From Diadophis punctatus similis (taxonomy: Eukaryota; Chordata; Lepidosauria; Squamata; Dipsadidae), in assembly GCA_023053685.1 (NCBI GenBank), contig JALIGW010000032.1, positions 4,854,843-4,918,842 on the forward strand: a stretch of DNA of 64,000 nucleotides, in the 5' to 3' direction. The translations under genes and the position numbers were made by a program. The notes under the pieces are model-generated. The model was not told the DNA's origin. It was given only the letters and a program-made list of their open reading frames with translations, and did not search any database. This document shows positions 10,935-20,700 of this stretch, in pieces. Position 1 is the first letter of the stretch. Each line of letters starts with the position of its first letter.

Positions 10935-11374
10935 CTTTATTGGCCAAGTGTGATTGGACACACAAGGAATTTGTCTTTGGTGCATATGCTCTCAGTGTAC
11001 ATAAAAGAAAAGATACACTTGTCAAGAATGGTTGTCATAGGGTTCAAGTAAGTAATCAGGAAACAATCAATATGAATATAAATCGTAAGGATACAAGCAA
11101 CAAGTTACACTCATACAGTCATAGGTGGGAGGAGATGGGTGATAGGAACGATGAGAAAAGCTAATCGTAATAGTAATGCAGCCTAGTGAATAGTTTGACA
11201 GTGGTGAGGGAATTATTTGTTTAGCAGAGTGATGGCATTCGGGGGAAAACTGCTCTTGTGTCTAATTGTCTTGGTGTGCAGTGCTCTGTAGCGACGTTTT
11301 GAGGGTAGAAGTTGAAAAAATTTATGTCCAGGATGCGAGGGGTCAGTAAAAATTTTCACAGCCCTTTTTTTGAC

Positions 11375-11968
11375 TCATGCAGTATACAGGTCCTCAATGG
11401 AAGGCAGGTTGGCAGCAATTGTTTTTTCTGCAGTTCTGATTATCCTCTGAAGTCTGTTTCTGTCTTGTTGGGTTGCAGAACCGAACCAGACAGTTATAGA
11501 GGTGCAGATGACAGACTCAATGATTCCTCTGTAGAACTGTACCAGCAGCTCCTTGGGAAGTTTGAGCTTCCTGAGTTGGCGCAGAAAGAACATTCTTTGT
11601 TGTGCTTTTTTGATGACGTTTTTGATGTTAGGTGACCATTTTAGGTCTTGAGATATGATGGAACCTAGAAATTTGAAGGTCTCTACTGTTGATACTGTGT
11701 TGTCTAGTATTGTAAGAGGTGGTAGAATGGGAGGGTTTCTCCTAAAGTCTACCAGGATTTCTACGGTTTTGGGTGTGTTCAATTCCAGATTGTTCCGGTT
11801 GCACCACGAGGCTAGTTGTTCAACCTCCCGTCTGTATGCGGTTTCATTGTTGTCTCGAATGAGGCCAATCACTGTTGTATCATCTGCAAACTTCAGTAGT
11901 TTAACAGATGGATCGTTTGAGAGGCATTGATTGGTATATATAGAGAGAGAGAAGTGGAGAGAGCACAC
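11375..11968 (-). pseudogene. CR1-L3 reverse transcriptase C-terminal fragment
   Basis: This open frame of 197 codons carries the RT catalytic motif as FADDTTVIG near residue 27. It is followed by the LNTPKT and FLGSIIS blocks and the thumb-region sequence VWFGSATQQDRNRLQRIIRT, which is typical of CR1/Rex-like LINE proteins. The frame has no stop over this length, but the protein lacks the endonuclease and RT motifs upstream of the FADD block, so it cannot be active. It ends by a stop at about 11375 and is followed by the element's 3' UTR. It is interspersed repeat sequence, not a host gene. Confidence 0.8.
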
Positions 11969-12149
11969 AGCCTTGGGGGGGGGGGACTGTGCTAATTGTA
12001 CAGGTATCTGATGTGATTTTGCCTAGCTTCACCTACTTCACCTTTAACAGCTGTGGCAAGCAAGGTCGTAAAACGGGACAAAGCTCACTTAACAAAATGT
12101 CTCACTTAGCAGCAGAAATTTTGGGCTCAATTGTGGTCATAAATTCTTC

Positions 12150-12300
12150 TACTCTCTTGATGGCATCGTATCCTTTCGTTTGTTCTCTAACCCACGTGCA
12201 GGTCTTTCTAACTTGGCTTGCGATGCTGAGCATGTAACTTTCTATGGCTTTTTCTGCCACTCTTAGCTTTTGTATCAATTGTGAGGTTAGTGCTATATAC
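12150..12300 (-). mobile_element. Possible degenerate LINE RT C-terminus
   Basis: The minus strand reads [20 protein letters not shown], then KTCTWVREQT. This resembles the LxxAQRxMERxMLxV region near the C-terminus of several non-LTR reverse transcriptases. It is short and the family is unclear. Confidence 0.35.
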
Positions 12301-12342
12301 ATACATCTCCATTTCCATCTCTCTCTCTCCCCCTACCTACCC

Positions 12343-12366
12343 ACCCACCCACCCACCCACCCATTT

Positions 12367-12442
<76 letters not shown>

Positions 12443-12677
12443 TCCTTTCTTTTTCTTTCTTTCTTTCCTTCTTTCTTTCTTTCTTCTTTCTTTCTTTCCT
12501 TTCTCCTTCCTTCCATCCATCCATCCATCTATCCATCCATCATCTATCTTCTATCTTACCATTTACCTATCTACCTATCCATCCATCATCTACCTATCCA
12601 TCTATCCATCCATCCATCCATCCATCCATCCATCCATCCATCCATCCATCCATCCATCCATCCATCCATCCATCCAT
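12343..12677. repeat. Compound microsatellite (CCCA)n-(CTTT)n-(ATCC)n
   Basis: CCCA runs at 12340-12362 pass into CTTT repeats at about 12365-12510 and then ATCC/ATCT repeats to about 12677. All long reading frames across it are repeat translations. Confidence 0.92.
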
Positions 12678-13299
12678 ATCTCCCTGTCCATTTCGAATAC
12701 ACAGCGGAAAGAGGAAATATGTTGACTCCTATGTTCCTTCAATTCAACGCCGAGGAGTCCAATGCCCGTGACCCTCGTGGCCCTTTCAAAGGGACCACCT
12801 AGCCGAGAGCCCCCAAAGCAGCCCGCTGCTGGAGTCTCCTGGCAGGGATTTCTTTGCATGCACGAGCGAGACGTGAGGAGGCCGAGCCCGGTCCTCCCTT
12901 GGCAACGGAGAGCCTGCATGTTCTGCAGGCTTGGCTCGGCGGCTTCCTTAAAAACCACTTGCCAGTCGGCCTGCAGCGCTTGGAAAGGGAGGGGAGGGGG
13001 CGCTTTGCAAGAGGCAAGCCCCCCCCCAGCCTGGCTGAAATTGCTGAAGTTGAAAAGGGGGTGGGGGGCGCAGCTGCTTTGATGAACGACCCACCTGCCT
13101 GGACCTGAGCCAACGCCCCAGTGTCTTCAAAACGAAGAGAGATCCAACTGAAGATGGGCTTCAATCCAGACTCAGCGTGGAGGCCTCTCAGATTTTCATG
13201 GCTTGGAGTAAATCGAGGAAGAAGGGTGAGGGGGCTCCCTGGGAAGGGGGGGGTATGGACCCGTCCATCTTGCCAGACTCAGCCCTGGATGGCTGCTGA
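12678..13299. other. Moderately GC-rich unique sequence, no gene supported
   Basis: Frames of up to 121 codons are open on both strands, but none shows a known domain. Overlapping open frames in all directions reflect base composition rather than coding. Confidence 0.4.
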
Positions 13300-13307
13300 T
13301 CCATCAT

Positions 13308-13372
13308 GCTGGCTGGAGAATTCTGGGAGCTTTAAGTCCCCAAGTCTTAAAGGGGCCAGGTGTGGAGACCTC
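13308..13372. mobile_element. Palindromic MITE, half copy
   Basis: It has the right half of the family palindrome with GGCTGGAGAATTCTGGGAG. Confidence 0.55.
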
Positions 13373-13435
13373 TGGTCAAGAGCACAGAGAAGTGAAAAAG
13401 GACAAAACCCGGAACCCGGTTTTTTTTTTCCTTTG

Positions 13436-14017
13436 AAAACATTTCGCTTCTCATCCAAGAAGCTTCTTCAGTTCAGTTGAGTGAAGATTCAAATCAGTGG
13501 GATGAGGATTCAGTTCAGTTCTTGGATTAGAACAGTGTTTCTCAACCTTGGCAGTTTGAAGATGTGTGGACTTCAACTCCCAGAATTCCCCAGCCAGAGT
13601 TGCTGGCTGGGAAATTCTGGGAGTTGAAGTCCACACATCTTCAAACTGCCAAGGTTGAGAAATACTGGGTTAGAATCTGATGAAATGACACCCTGAAGGA
13701 AAGGTGGTGGAGAAGGAGGAAGACTGAGCCCAAGAACAGGGAGCACGGCCCACAAGAAGCTCAGGAGAAACAGTCTAGCAGAAGACACGGGGGATGAAGG
13801 AAAGGTGGTGGAGAAAGGAAGAATGAGCCAAGAACAAGGAACACGGCCCACAAGAAGTTAGGAGAAATAGTAGAAGACACATGATGAAGGAAAAGTGGTA
13901 GTGGAGGTGGAGGAGGACTGAGCCAAGAGGATGGCCCACAAGAAGTTCAGGATAAAAGTCTAGCAGAAGAAGGAAAGGTGGTGGTGGTGGAGGAGGAGGA
14001 CTGAGTCAAGAACAAGG
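13436..14017 (-). repeat. Left arm of a large inverted repeat; about 115-bp tandem units
   Basis: It starts with a hammerhead-like block (reverse of GAAGCTTCTTGGATGAGAAG). It continues in degenerate tandem units containing GAAGGAAAGGTGGTGGAGAA and GGCCCACAAGAAG. The reverse complement of the same series occupies about 15610-16385. Confidence 0.75.
13533..13667. mobile_element. Palindromic MITE, complete
   Basis: It runs from CAGTGTTTCTCAACC to GAGAAATACTG with two complementary halves. The flanks GATTAGAA (13525-13532) and GGTTAGAA (13668-13675) match at 7 of 8. Confidence 0.85.
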
Positions 14018-14023
14018 AACAAA

Positions 14024-14395
14024 GACAAATTCCTTGTGTGTCCAATCACACTTGGCCAATAAAGAATTCTATTCTATTCTATTCTATTCTATTCTATTCT
14101 ATTCTATTCTATTCTATTCTATTCTATTCTATTCTATTCTATCCTATTCTATAGTCCCTATTCTATTCTATTCTATTCTATTCTATCCTATCCTATCCTA
14201 TAGTCCCTATTCTATTCTATTCTATTCTATTCTATTCTATTCTATTCTATTCTATTCTATTCTATTCTATTCTATCCTATCCTATAGTCCCTATTCTATT
14301 CTATTCTATTCTATTCTATTCTATTCTATTCTATTCCTATTCTATTCTATTCTATTCTATTTTATTCTATTCTATTCTATCCTATCCTATATTTT
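14024..14395 (+). mobile_element. CR1-L3 3' tail expanded into (ATTCT)n
   Basis: The CR1-L3 terminal sequence CACACTTGGCCAATAAAGAA is followed by about 320 bp of ATTCT units. A TAGTCCCT interruption recurs at about 14153, 14203 and 14286, so blocks of the array were duplicated as units. Confidence 0.88.
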
Positions 14396-14856
14396 CTCGG
14401 CCTTGGAGCCTCAGGTGGAACTGAAGGAGAAGCACATCTTCTGCTCTTAACCAGGTGGAAAAGACGCACGGCTACCGTATTTGAGAGGTAGGAATGTCCC
14501 AGAGGAGGCTGGCAATTCAGCCACTATTTGTAGCTGGCTCAAATTTAGCCAGCTACGACGTCAGCAAAAGCAAAAACACGGACAAAAGCTTCTGCTCCGT
14601 CCCGCTGCTCTGTTTATGCCACGTGCCTGCTGGGTCACAATGCTCCCACGGGCAGAGAGCCAACCCTCAATTGCATCTGGAAGCCCTCAAATTCTGGCCT
14701 GTCTCTCCCAAGCTTTCTTGCTGAAAAGACCTGAGCGGAATCCAACCTCACCACAACCGTGTTTTTCCCCCTCGTTGCTCCTTCTCAAGCGACGGTGTTT
14801 CCTCTCACTTCCATCTCCTGGTTCTAAACCAAGCCTCCGGCCCTCATGAACAGCCT
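14396..14856. other. No gene recognised
   Basis: Mixed sequence. The 122-codon open frame at 14481-14849 has no recognisable domain. Confidence 0.4.
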
Positions 14857-15183
14857 TGTCACGGTGTGAATATTGTCAGTTGTATGTCTATGCAGGGTGA
14901 TGCACCCCTATCTAATATTATGGTACATTCCAATACAGGCAGAACACGTGATATGATGAGTGCGCATGTCCACATTCCAAAACCACCATCAATCACCTTT
15001 TGACTTGGCTCTGACCTGAACGGTCGCGTTTTCTTAGCAAAGATGTAATTATTCAGAATTTATTGTTTTTATACCGAAAAAAATATTTCTATTAGACTTT
15101 TAATTTTGGCTTTATTTCTAACTGTCTGAATTCCAAGAAAAGATCTAAATCGCCTCTATGAGATTAATTCTCATCGCTCAACA
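14857..15183 (+). mobile_element. Solo LTR (Ty3/gypsy- or ERV-type)
   Basis: It begins TGTCACGGTG and ends CTCAACA (TG...CA). It has a GAAATAAAT-like polyadenylation region in related copies. It is flanked by a perfect 5-bp repeat AGCCT at 14852-14856 and 15184-15188. No internal gag or pol sequence is present, as expected after recombination between two LTRs. Confidence 0.85.
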
Positions 15184-15203
15184 AGCCTATATGCTAGCTA
15201 GGG

Positions 15204-15585
15204 CCGTGATGGCGAACCTATGGCACGGGTGCCACAAGTGGCACGCGGAGCCATATCGGTGGGCACGCGAGCTTAGGTCCGGCGTGCATGTGTGCACCAG
15301 CCGGCTGATTTTCGGGCCTTCTGGGCCCACTGGGAGTCGGGAAACAGGCTGTTTCCAGCCTCCAGAGGGGGTGGGGAAGGCCGTTTTCGCCCTCCCCAAG
15401 CTTCTAGGAAGGCTCTGGAGCCTGGGGAGAGCAAAAAATGGGCGTGCCATTGCATGCTGGGAGCAGGGGTGTCATGCGCGCATGTGCGGGAGTGCATGGA
15501 ATTATGGGTATGGGCACGCACACACGTGATCCCCCGCATTCCCCCCCCTTTTGGCACGCGAACCAAAAAAGGTTCGCCATCACTG
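15204..15585. mobile_element. hAT-type element (GTGATGGCGAACC ends)
   Basis: The inverted ends are CCGTGATGGCGAACC and GGTTCGCCATCACTG. A perfect 8-bp duplication AGCTAGGG lies at 15196-15203 and 15586-15593. It is one of four copies in the window and encodes no transposase. Confidence 0.87.
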
Positions 15586-15599
15586 AGCTAGGGTTTCCT

Positions 15600-16385
15600 C
15601 CACGTCCTTTTGCTCCTCCTCTCCATCCAACCTTCTTGGGCTCAAGGCTTCCTCCTCCTCCTCCACCAGCTTTTCTTCATCACGTGTCTTCTATTGTTTC
15701 CCCTAACTTCTTGTGGGCCGTGTTCCTTGTTCTTGGCTCATTCTTCCTCTTTCTCTACCACCTTTCCTTCATCCGTGTCTTCTGCTAGACCAGTGGTTCT
15801 CAACCTTCCTAATGGTGTGCCCCGCTGCACCCCACCCTGCCGCCGCACCCACCATTTGGGTTCTTTTACCCTCTGCGCGTGCACAAAGCGTTCTGTGCAT
15901 GCGCAGAGGGTAAAAGAACTCAAATGGTGGTGTCCGGGCAAAGACTCCTGACCCCTGTGAAAGGGTCGTTCGACCCCCAAAGGGGTCGCGACCCCCAGGT
16001 TGAGAACTGCTGTGCTAGACTGTTTCTCCTGAGCTTCTTGTGGGCCGTGCTCCCTGTTCTTGGGCTAAGTCTTCCTCCATCACCTTTCCTTCATCACATG
16101 TCTTCTATTGTTTCCCCTAACTTCTTGTGGGCCATGTTCCTTGTTCTTGGTTCATTCTTTCTCTTTCTCCACCACCTTTCCTTCATCCCCCGTGTCTTCT
16201 GCTAGACTGTTCCTCCTGAGCTTCTTGTGGGCCGTGCTCCCTGTTCTTGGGCTCAGTCTTCCTCCTTCTCCACCACCTTTCCTTCAGGGTATCATTTCAG
16301 CAGCTTCTAATCCAAGAACTGAACTGAATCCTCATCCAAGAGAACTGAAGAAGCTTCTTGGATGAGAAGCGGAACGTTTTCAAGG
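15600..16385 (+). repeat. Right arm of the large inverted repeat, split by a SPIN-like element
   Basis: It contains tandem units (TTCTTGTGGGCCGTG, CCACCTTTCCTTCATC) complementary to 13436-14017. It ends with CTGAAGAAGCTTCTTGGATG, complementary to the start of the left arm. The insertion at 15791-16012 interrupts it. Confidence 0.75.
15791..16012 (-). mobile_element. SPIN-like hAT MITE
   Basis: The ends are CAGTGGTTCTCAACCTTCCT and AGGTTGAGAACTGCTG. Inside the right end is GGGTCGTTCGACCCCCAAAG, the hallmark of the SPIN (Space Invader) hAT family. The perfect target duplication TGCTAGAC lies at 15783-15790 and 16013-16020. The interior differs from canonical SPIN and contains a palindromic GCGCATGCGC-type hairpin (15860-15920). 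Confidence 0.82.
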
Positions 16386-16584
16386 AAATAAAAACAAGGA
16401 AAGTTCAGCTGCCTTTTGGAAAAGCACCTTTGGAGACAGCTGAATTCCTAACCTGTGTTAAGACAAAACTTTAAAAAGATGCTTGCAGATCTATCCAGTC
16501 CAGAATTCGGTGCCACACCCATGGCCAACTGGATACCTTTGGAAAAGTGTTTGGGTCTGGATTGGAAAGCCGGATCTAACTCCC
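16386..16584. other. No gene recognised
   Basis: Short mixed sequence between the inverted repeat and a CR1-L3 copy. Confidence 0.4.
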
Positions 16585-17190
16585 AAGCCATCTCGCAGCA
16601 ATCAATAATTGCTGCACCTCTATAACTGTCTGGTTCGGTTCTGCAACCCAACAAGACAGACACAGACTTCAGAGGATAATCAGAACTGCAGAAAAAACAA
16701 TTGCTGCCAACCTGCCTTCCATTGAGGACCTCTATACTGCAGGAGTCAAAAAGAGGGCCGTGAAAATATTTACTGACCCCTCACATCCTGGACATAAATT
16801 GCTTCAACTCCTACCCTCAAAACGTCGCTATAGAGCACTGCACATCAAGACAACTAGACACAAGAACAGTTTTTTCCTCGGAACGCCATTGCTCTGCTAA
16901 ACAAATAATTCCCTCACCACTGTCAAACTATTCACTAGGCTGCATTACTATTAGTCTTCTCATCGTTCCTATCACCCATCTCCTCCCACTTATGACTGCA
17001 GGACTGTAACTGGTTGCTTGTATCCTTACGATTTATATTCATATTGATTGTTTCCTGATTGCTTACTTGAACCCTATGACAACCATTCTTGACAAATGTA
17101 TCTTTTCTTTTATGTGCACTGAGAGCATATGCGCCAAAGACAAATTCCTTGTGTGTCCAATCACACTTGGTCAATAAAGAATTCTATCTA
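16585..17190 (+). mobile_element. CR1-L3 LINE 3' end
   Basis: It carries the coding remnant (GGTTCTGCAACCCAACAAGA, then CTGCCTTCCATTGAGGAC) and the whole 3' UTR ending TTGGTCAATAAAGAATTCTA. Its tail is short here (ATCT/ATCC), unlike the two expanded copies. Confidence 0.8.
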
Positions 17191-17519
17191 TCCATCTTCT
17201 ATCTAATTAAAGCTATCCTGCCAGAAATTCAGGAGACAGTCAACAACCATTTGTGCTCCTAGCTCCGGATGGAAACCTGATCCTCCGTGAATCTGTCCAG
17301 CCCTGCTTTCAAACCATCCAAACTGGCAGCCGTTCTCACAAGTGCTGGAAGGAAGCCAAATTGCATCCTTTCCCCAGGTGCCATGTGCAAAAATTATTTC
17401 CTTCTCTTGGCGGGGAAATTCTCGGCATTCGGTTTCAAGGGGTGACCTTGAGTTTGATCACTGGGGGGGGGGATTGACCTTTTTTCTCCCTCCACATTAA
17501 GGCCAAGCATGGTTTTAAC
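17191..17519. other. No gene recognised
   Basis: The portion 17262-17500 resembles the old ends of CR1 3' sequences only weakly. No exon is supported. Confidence 0.35.
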
Positions 17520-17822
17520 TACCTCTATCGTCTCTCTCTTTTATACTCTGCAAAGAAGAGGAGTAGTCAAGCTATTCTCCAAAGCACCTGAAGGCAGGAG
17601 AAGACGCAACGGACGGAAACTAATCAAGGAGAGAAGCAACCTAGAACTAAGGAGGAATTTCCTGACAGTGAGGACAATTAAGCAGTGGAACAGCTTGCCA
17701 CCAGAAATATTGATTGCTCCATCACTTAGAGTTTTTAACGAGATTGGAGAGCCACCTATCTGAATGCTTGAGTAGGGGGTTGGACTAGAAGGCCTCCAAG
17801 GTCCCTTCTGTTATTCAGTTAT
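17520..17822 (+). mobile_element. CR1 LINE 3' end
   Basis: It has the characteristic series CTATTCTCCAAAGCACCTGA, AGCAACCTAGAACTAAGGAG and GGTTGGACTAGAAGGCCTCC, ending TCTGTTATTC. Confidence 0.78.
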
Positions 17823-17929
17823 TCTCCAAATCCCCCTTTAAAAGCCTGAACTGCAGGGACATAAATCTGCTCCAGCTCTCTAATCATGGATGGTGGTCCT
17901 TTTTGTTCTCCAATTTTGTAACATCCAAA

Positions 17930-18065
17930 AATCAACAGGTTTTCAAGAAAAGATCGGACGACCATTTTTCCTGGATGGCATAAGGTCTCCAGCCTTGGGT
18001 AGGAGGGGGTTGGACTAGAAGACCTCCAAGGTCCCTTCCAGCCCTGGGATTCTATGATTCTCAAG
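17930..18065 (+). mobile_element. CR1 LINE 3' end fragment
   Basis: It contains TTCAAGAAAAGATCGGACGA, then GGTTGGACTAGAAGACCTCC, and ends ATTCTATGATTCTC, a classic CR1 terminus. Confidence 0.75.
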
Positions 18066-18700
18066 GTGCAGCTACCAGAACTGCATAACTCCCTACGCGA
18101 GTATAAGGGCATTGTTATACTGCTTTAATCCCCTCCTGATTCTAGCATGGAGTATGTATGTACTGTATGTATGCATTTATTAAATAAATAAATAAATAAA
18201 TACCGCTTTGATCACTTCCTCATGATTCTTAGCACAGATAATAAAATAAAATATATAATAAAATAAAATACAATAAAATACAATAAAATAAAAATAAATT
18301 TTATTAACCCACCCATCTTATCACAGGGTAACCCTAAGTGGCTTACAATCTTAAAAAGCTAAAACTATGTAAATAAAAGAATACAAAAATATAAATGTAT
18401 ACTAAACGAACTGCTGTACGCGGAGGACTACTTGCATTTCCTTTTGCTCACGAGCCACACTTATTATGATGTTGGGGTAAACCTTCAACGCCCCGAATGG
18501 CTTTCGACTTCACTGTTCCAGGTCGAAGAGGAACCGTCCCAGCAAGGACCTGCAGAAGGGCTTCTTTGAAGATGGTCAGCATCTCCCCCAGAAATTATTC
18601 CCTTCTTCTGCCCTCAGAAAATCCTCAGCGATGCATCTCTATTGCCAAGGTTTTTTTTAACTCTTCGTCAATATTAATATTAATTTGTATTTCATCCTTT
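18066..18700. other. A/T-rich stretch with AAAT and AAAATA runs and a LINE-tail-like piece
   Basis: Microsatellite-like AAAT/AAAATA runs lie at 18178-18300. 18300-18370 resembles a reversed LINE tail (CAGGGTAACCCTAAGTGGC). No gene is seen. Confidence 0.4.
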
Positions 18701-19045
18701 TGGTTGTAGGGTGCTTGGCGGCTTTCTTGCAAACATTTCATTACCAAACTAGGTAACAGTATCAGTGCTAGAAGAGAGGAGGAGGACTAGCAAATCCTTG
18801 ATGCTCCCTGAACTTGGTTGCTTTCTTCCACATCTTTCATGACCCAAGTAGCACACTGATGATGTTACCTAGTTGGGTAATGAAACATTTGCAGGAAAAC
18901 CACCAACGTCAGAAAGCACCAAGGATCCCATAGTTCAACCCTGAGCTACAAATATTCTCTTCTGTGGGCATCCTTTTGATTTGAGTGTATTTGTTTCAAA
19001 TAAAGAAACTGAATTTTACTGGCTCTTTTCCCCATTCTTCTATCG
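18701..19045. mobile_element. Penelope-like repeat fragment (both orientations)
   Basis: It has minus-strand motifs at about 18722-18770 and 18815-18850 and a plus-strand CTGATGATGTTACCTAGTTG at 18856. The plus-strand end GAGCTACAAATATTCTCTTC matches the reverse of 490-530. Confidence 0.5.
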
Positions 19046-19404
19046 TACACCCTGGGAAAGTTACATAAAAGGAACTCTTTTTAGATATGAATATTCACCA
19101 AAATAAGTTAACAGGCCCAAGGGAAGGAAAGCAACAGAACAGGCTGTTTTCACCTTTTCGGGTTAGTCAGCTTTAGCATTTTATGAATGGGAAGAAATTT
19201 ATTGCAATCTATTTTTTATGTCGTGCAGGTTATTTTAATCTGACAGACATGAGTCCTGATATAGGAAGCCAATAAATGTTGATTGTCGAAATCTGTAATA
19301 CATGATTGAGGGTGCATTAAAACGGTGAGAGAAGTCTTGCATGAATCAAAGGTTCTCACAGATCGCAAAGGGATGGAGGGGGGGGGATTCCTGGAACCTA
19401 TCCA
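19046..19404. other. No gene recognised
   Basis: A/T-rich single-copy-looking sequence. Confidence 0.4.
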
Positions 19405-19637
19405 TAGGCAATAGCACTTTACTTATATACCGCTTCATGGTGCTTTACAGCCCTCTCTAAGCGGTTTACAGAGTTCAGCCTCTTGCCCCCAACAATCTGG
19501 GTCCTCATTTTACCCACCTCGGAAGGATGGAAGGCTGAGTCAACCTTGAGCCTGGTGAGATTTGAACAGCTGAACTGCTGAACTAGCAGTCAGCCTGCAG
19601 TCGCAGCATTTAACCACTGCACCACTTCAGCTCTTCA
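19405..19637 (-). mobile_element. tRNA-derived SINE (Sauria-like), full length
   Basis: On the minus strand it has head boxes (CAGTGGTTAAATGCTGC), the body GGTTGACTCAGCCTTCCATC and the tail ending CAATAGCAATA-like sequence near 19410. Confidence 0.78.
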
Positions 19638-19677
19638 GGCGAGACCACCCTGAGTGTCACAAAGCCTCCAGTTGATT

Positions 19678-19925
19678 CAGCGGTGAAATCTACTTACCTT
19701 CCTTACTGGTTCGGAAGTGCGCACCTGCGCCACCGTCGCACATGCTTTTTCACCCTCTGCGCATGTGCAGGGCTTTGCGCATGTGCAGAGGGTTAAAAAC
19801 AAGAAAATGGTGACATCCGGGCGGGTGGGCGGAGCCTTGCGCTGCCGCCGCTAACGGTTCTCTGAACCACCGGCAGCTGCCACTACTGAACCGAACCGGG
19901 ACGTACCGGTAGGATTTCACCACTG
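19678..19925. mobile_element. hAT-type MITE
   Basis: The termini are CAGCGGTGAAAT and ATTTCACCACTG. A perfect 8-bp duplication AGTTGATT lies at 19670-19677 and 19926-19933. It contains a GCGCATGTGC hairpin at 19748-19795. Confidence 0.85.
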
Positions 19926-20149
19926 AGTTGATTGCCTTACGGGTTGGGACTGGCCGTAGTGGGAGTCCTTCTCCCTCTGCCCTGCAGTGTTTTGTCTGCC
20001 CACTTGCATTATTTAAGGGTTTAACTCACGAAAGCAAAAATAACTAAGCAGAGTGGTCCCTGTCCCTCCCACCCTCAGCCTGATCAATATTTTTGGCTCC
20101 GGTGAACATCCAACATCCATCTAACTGATGGCTTGTGATTCAGGGGCTG
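19926..20149. other. No gene recognised
   Basis: Mixed unique-looking sequence. Confidence 0.35.
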
Positions 20150-20700
20150 CCTGACCCACCCCCACTCCTCATTTCTTCTTCCTCCCCCCTTCCTTCTCCC
20201 CACTCTTCCTCTTCCTCCACTACCTCCTCCTCCTGACATCCTCCTCTTCCTCCCTTTCTCCTCTTCCCACTCTTCCTCCTCCTCCTTCCTCTTCTTTGTC
20301 TTCCTCTCCTTCCTTCTCCTCCATCCCTTCTTCTTTGTTTATCTTCTCCTCCTTCTCCCCTCTCTTCCTCCCCATTCCCCCTCCCCCTCCCTTCTTCCTC
20401 TTCCCTTATCTTCCCCCTCCTCTCTCCTTTTCTTCCCCTTTGTCTTCCTCCATTCTTCTTCTTCTGCTTCCTCTTCCTTTTTCTCCTCCTCTTTCTCCCC
20501 ACTTCTTTTTTTCCTCCTCCTCTCTCTCCTTCTCTCCTCCTCCTCCTCTGTCTGCACCAGCTCAGATGCCCCCTGCCCCCTCCACTCCTGGACGATCACA
20601 TGGACTGTTCAAAACACACAGCACTTTCTCTCTCTATCTCCTCCATTGCAGGCAGCTGTCCTCTCCTCCTCCTCCTCCTCCTCCTCCTCCTCCTCCTCGC
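20150..20700. repeat. Polypyrimidine tract with (TCC)n
   Basis: More than 400 bp of nearly uninterrupted C/T on the plus strand ends with 12 or so TCC units at 20660-20698. Reading frames here are low-complexity artefacts. Confidence 0.88.

Larger units (their letters stand above)
10797..12038 (-). mobile_element. CR1-L3 (snake CR1) LINE, 5'-truncated
   Basis: The minus strand encodes the last part of a non-LTR reverse transcriptase and then a 3' UTR ending GGCCAATAAAGAATTCTATT. That end runs directly into a pentanucleotide array. A homologous 3' UTR recurs at 14024, 16585 and 48751. The 5' part of the element (endonuclease and most of the RT) is absent. Confidence 0.82.
10515..12150. mobile_element. 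TCCTCGACTTACG-type MITE split by a CR1-L3 LINE
   Basis: The left part (GGCAGTCCTCGACTTACAAC onward) stops at about 10796. The right part resumes near 12042 with AACAGCTGTGGCAAGCAAGG and ends TTGTGGTCATAAATTC. The LINE lies exactly between them. Confidence 0.7.

Noticed and set aside
12244..12802. Long overlapping frames on both strands
   Set aside because: They translate CTTT and ATCC microsatellites and are not coding.
12799..13164. A 121-codon minus ORF as a possible gene
   Set aside because: It overlaps other open frames in a GC-moderate region, with no domain, splice context or family resemblance.
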